Assembly (NCBI RefSeq): GCF_000150275.1
Contig: NW_002060946.1
Span: 8,045,379 to 8,109,378 of the forward strand
Source: Trichoplax adhaerens
Lineage: Eukaryota > Placozoa > Uniplacotomia > Trichoplacea > Trichoplacidae
DNA: 64,000 bases
Reading direction: 5' to 3'
This document shows positions 62,601 through 64,000 of the stretch, piece by piece. How positions within the stretch are numbered: the stretch's first letter is position 1; the number at the start of each line of letters is the position of its first letter. Below the pieces are notes generated by a model. The model was not told the origin of the DNA. It saw only the letters and a program-made list of their open reading frames with translations, and did no database searches. Made by a program: the position numbers and the translations under genes.

Positions 62601-63583
62601 AAGAAGGTGTTTTATCGGCAGATGGCAAGGTAGGAATACCTGTACTGTATTTAATTTTGAGTATGTGGTTATGATTTTTATGTTGAATAAGCTAATACAA
62701 CTAGTCCCTTTATTTTTATTGTAGACATTTGATCTTTGGTGTTTTGGAACAATGATTTATACAATGACTGTGGTAGTCACCAATCTGAAGGTATGCTTAT
62801 GACTTCTGGGATAATGCTACCTAAAACTAATTTTGTGATTTATAACAACTATTATAATAGCAATGCCATCAATCGTTTTATTATTTTATGTTTAGCTTGC
62901 TTTGCACACTGAACATTGGACATGGGTTAATCACTTTGCTATATGGATATCCATTTTGTCTTATTATTTATTTACGCTATTTTATTGCGGAATTTATTGG
63001 TAAATAATAACATTCGATGATAAAGTATCACTGTCTGCCAATGTTAAAGTCATTAATTTTTATTTTTTGATTTATTATCATTAATATTGGCTACTTTAGG
63101 CCAACTTTCCGCAATGGTAGTTCTGATTTATTTTGGATATTTCTAAAGTTGGTAGCTACGCCTGCAGTTTGGTTTAAGACATTTTTACTAATTCTTGTTA
63201 GTCTTCTGCCAGATATTATTTTACGTATTTATTCCACGGAAAAGGTATGATTAATGGTAAAATTCATGGATTTATGATACGGTGTTATGAAATATCGTTA
63301 CGTATTCTGGAACGATTACGTCACGCTACGGCTAATATTAAAATATCTCGAGCAAAGTGGCTCAACACTAAAATAACGTTCTATTTAGGTAAAGATTTTG
63401 AATTTAAGTCTTGAAAAAATGGCTAGAACAAGAATGCTGGGAGATCGATTAGCCTCTGAGAATACTAGCCTAAATCGTGATTTAAGAAAACGTAATTATT
63501 CCACTGGAGACCCTAGAAATCCATTAATATCATCTGATAATAGTATTTTAGATATCTCTGATTCACATCAGACCATAGTTTAA
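56654..63583 (+). CDS. ATP11B: ATP11-class P4-ATPase (phospholipid flippase)
   Basis: P-type ATPase that moves aminophospholipids to the cytosolic leaflet, usually with a CDC50 partner. Thirty-four in-phase exons were traced (56654-56856 to 63389-63583), giving about 1137 residues without the missing first exon (ATP11A/B/C 1130-1180). In order: [25 protein letters not shown] before M1; [14 protein letters not shown]; actuator motif LDGET (57778-57792); [21 protein letters not shown] in M4, the P4-type replacement of the pump PEGL; phosphorylation site SDKTGTLT with Asp at 59314-59316; nucleotide-domain [12 protein letters not shown] (59802-59837) and [18 protein letters not shown] across the 60916/61034 junction; and hinge [20 protein letters not shown] (61799-61858). 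M5-M10 follow. The cytosolic tail ends at TAA 63581-63583. [12 protein letters not shown] and the KMALN-type VALNQQ after VDTK place it in ATP11 rather than ATP8 or ATP10. Paralogue A/B/C is not resolved. Confidence 0.94.
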
Positions 63584-64000
63584 CAGAAATTATAACGCTA
63601 CTGATTTTTGTTGCAGCGAAAAACGTGCAACTTTTGTTGTTACCTAATATTGACAGTCATTTCCGCGAAATAGGATATTTTCTCGATCAGTTATTAAGAA
63701 AAACTGTTAAAATGTAGCTTTCCTAATGTGTAATTATACTATTTGAAAAGTTGTAGAAACTATCTTTAAACGATCTAATCCCAATCTAATATGCCCTTTG
63801 TTAAAACTAACAAAGTTTTTCATACGTATCATGTCTTTAAATTATCAAGGATAAGATTGTAAGGCAAATATGAAAATTGTAAAGCTCTAGCTGAATATTT
63901 TGTAAATTGTTTGACGAAAGAATCGTTTTTACATTGAGCCGTATTATTTGGTTAGCAGTTTTATCTCCATTACTATGTGTTGTTTATATTAATCTCCATT
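63584..64000. other. Downstream of the ATP11 gene
   Basis: AT-rich sequence probably including the ATP11 3' UTR. No further exon recognised before the window ends. Confidence 0.45.

Noticed and set aside
57645-63583. Separate ORFs across the flippase region
   Set aside because: Exons of one P4-ATPase; the apparent starts are internal or intronic.
1-64000. CRISPR arrays, operons, prokaryotic promoters or rRNA genes
   Set aside because: The window is intron-containing animal DNA; the regular repeats present have 120-230-bp units with no spacer-repeat alternation, and no rRNA-like or convincing tRNA sequence was noticed.

Overview
The window is eukaryotic nuclear DNA from an animal. It is AT-rich, and its genes are broken by many short GT-AG introns. 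The proteins are recognisably metazoan (TAF6, PABIR/FAM122, SLC35B3, NATD1, BPHL, TUBGCP3, FAM241, an ATP11-class flippase). The compact genes, simple intron structure and animal-like proteins in a low-GC background fit an early-branching animal such as a placozoan (Trichoplax/Hoilungia type). That placement is inference from style, not from a database match. Most exon models below were checked by hand for splice sites, phase continuity and alignment to remembered family sequence.

Layout, left to right: TAF6 (-, 1118-5529); intergenic DNA with a degenerate 227-bp tandem array; PABIR/FAM122 (-, 7982-10454); a repeat-rich block at 11.6-12.9 kb with a GTAC-palindrome cluster and a hAT-like MITE; an intronless FUT8-like GT23 glycosyltransferase (+, 13982-15487), convergent with a membrane-anchored SAM methyltransferase (-, 15768-18146); an intronless BPHL-type hydrolase (+, 18965-19894); SLC35B3 (-, 20909-23980); a hAT/DUF659 transposase-derived gene with one intron (+, from about 25.6 kb to 27895); NATD1 (-, 29597-30433) with a second GTAC-palindrome cluster just upstream; TUBGCP3 (+, 32759-38099); an ankyrin-repeat protein with a lipidation-type N-terminus (-, 39786-44315); a long gene-poor belt (44.3-56.6 kb) with several unrelated tandem arrays of 120-230 bp unit, in which a small FAM241 gene sits (-, 50253-50603); and an ATP11-class P4-ATPase (+, 56654-63583).

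The genes do not form a pathway. They are a mixed housekeeping set: transcription (TAF6), PP2A control (PABIR), Golgi sugar and sulfate chemistry (FUT8-like, SLC35B3), mitochondrial or general metabolism (BPHL, NATD1), microtubule nucleation (TUBGCP3) and membrane lipid asymmetry (ATP11). No new multi-gene system was found. The most unusual material is in the non-coding DNA (palindrome clusters, a copy of the FUT8-like 3' end inside one of them, and the belt of local tandem arrays), in the apparently intact spliced hAT-derived gene, and in a phase-compatible alternative first exon of the methyltransferase.
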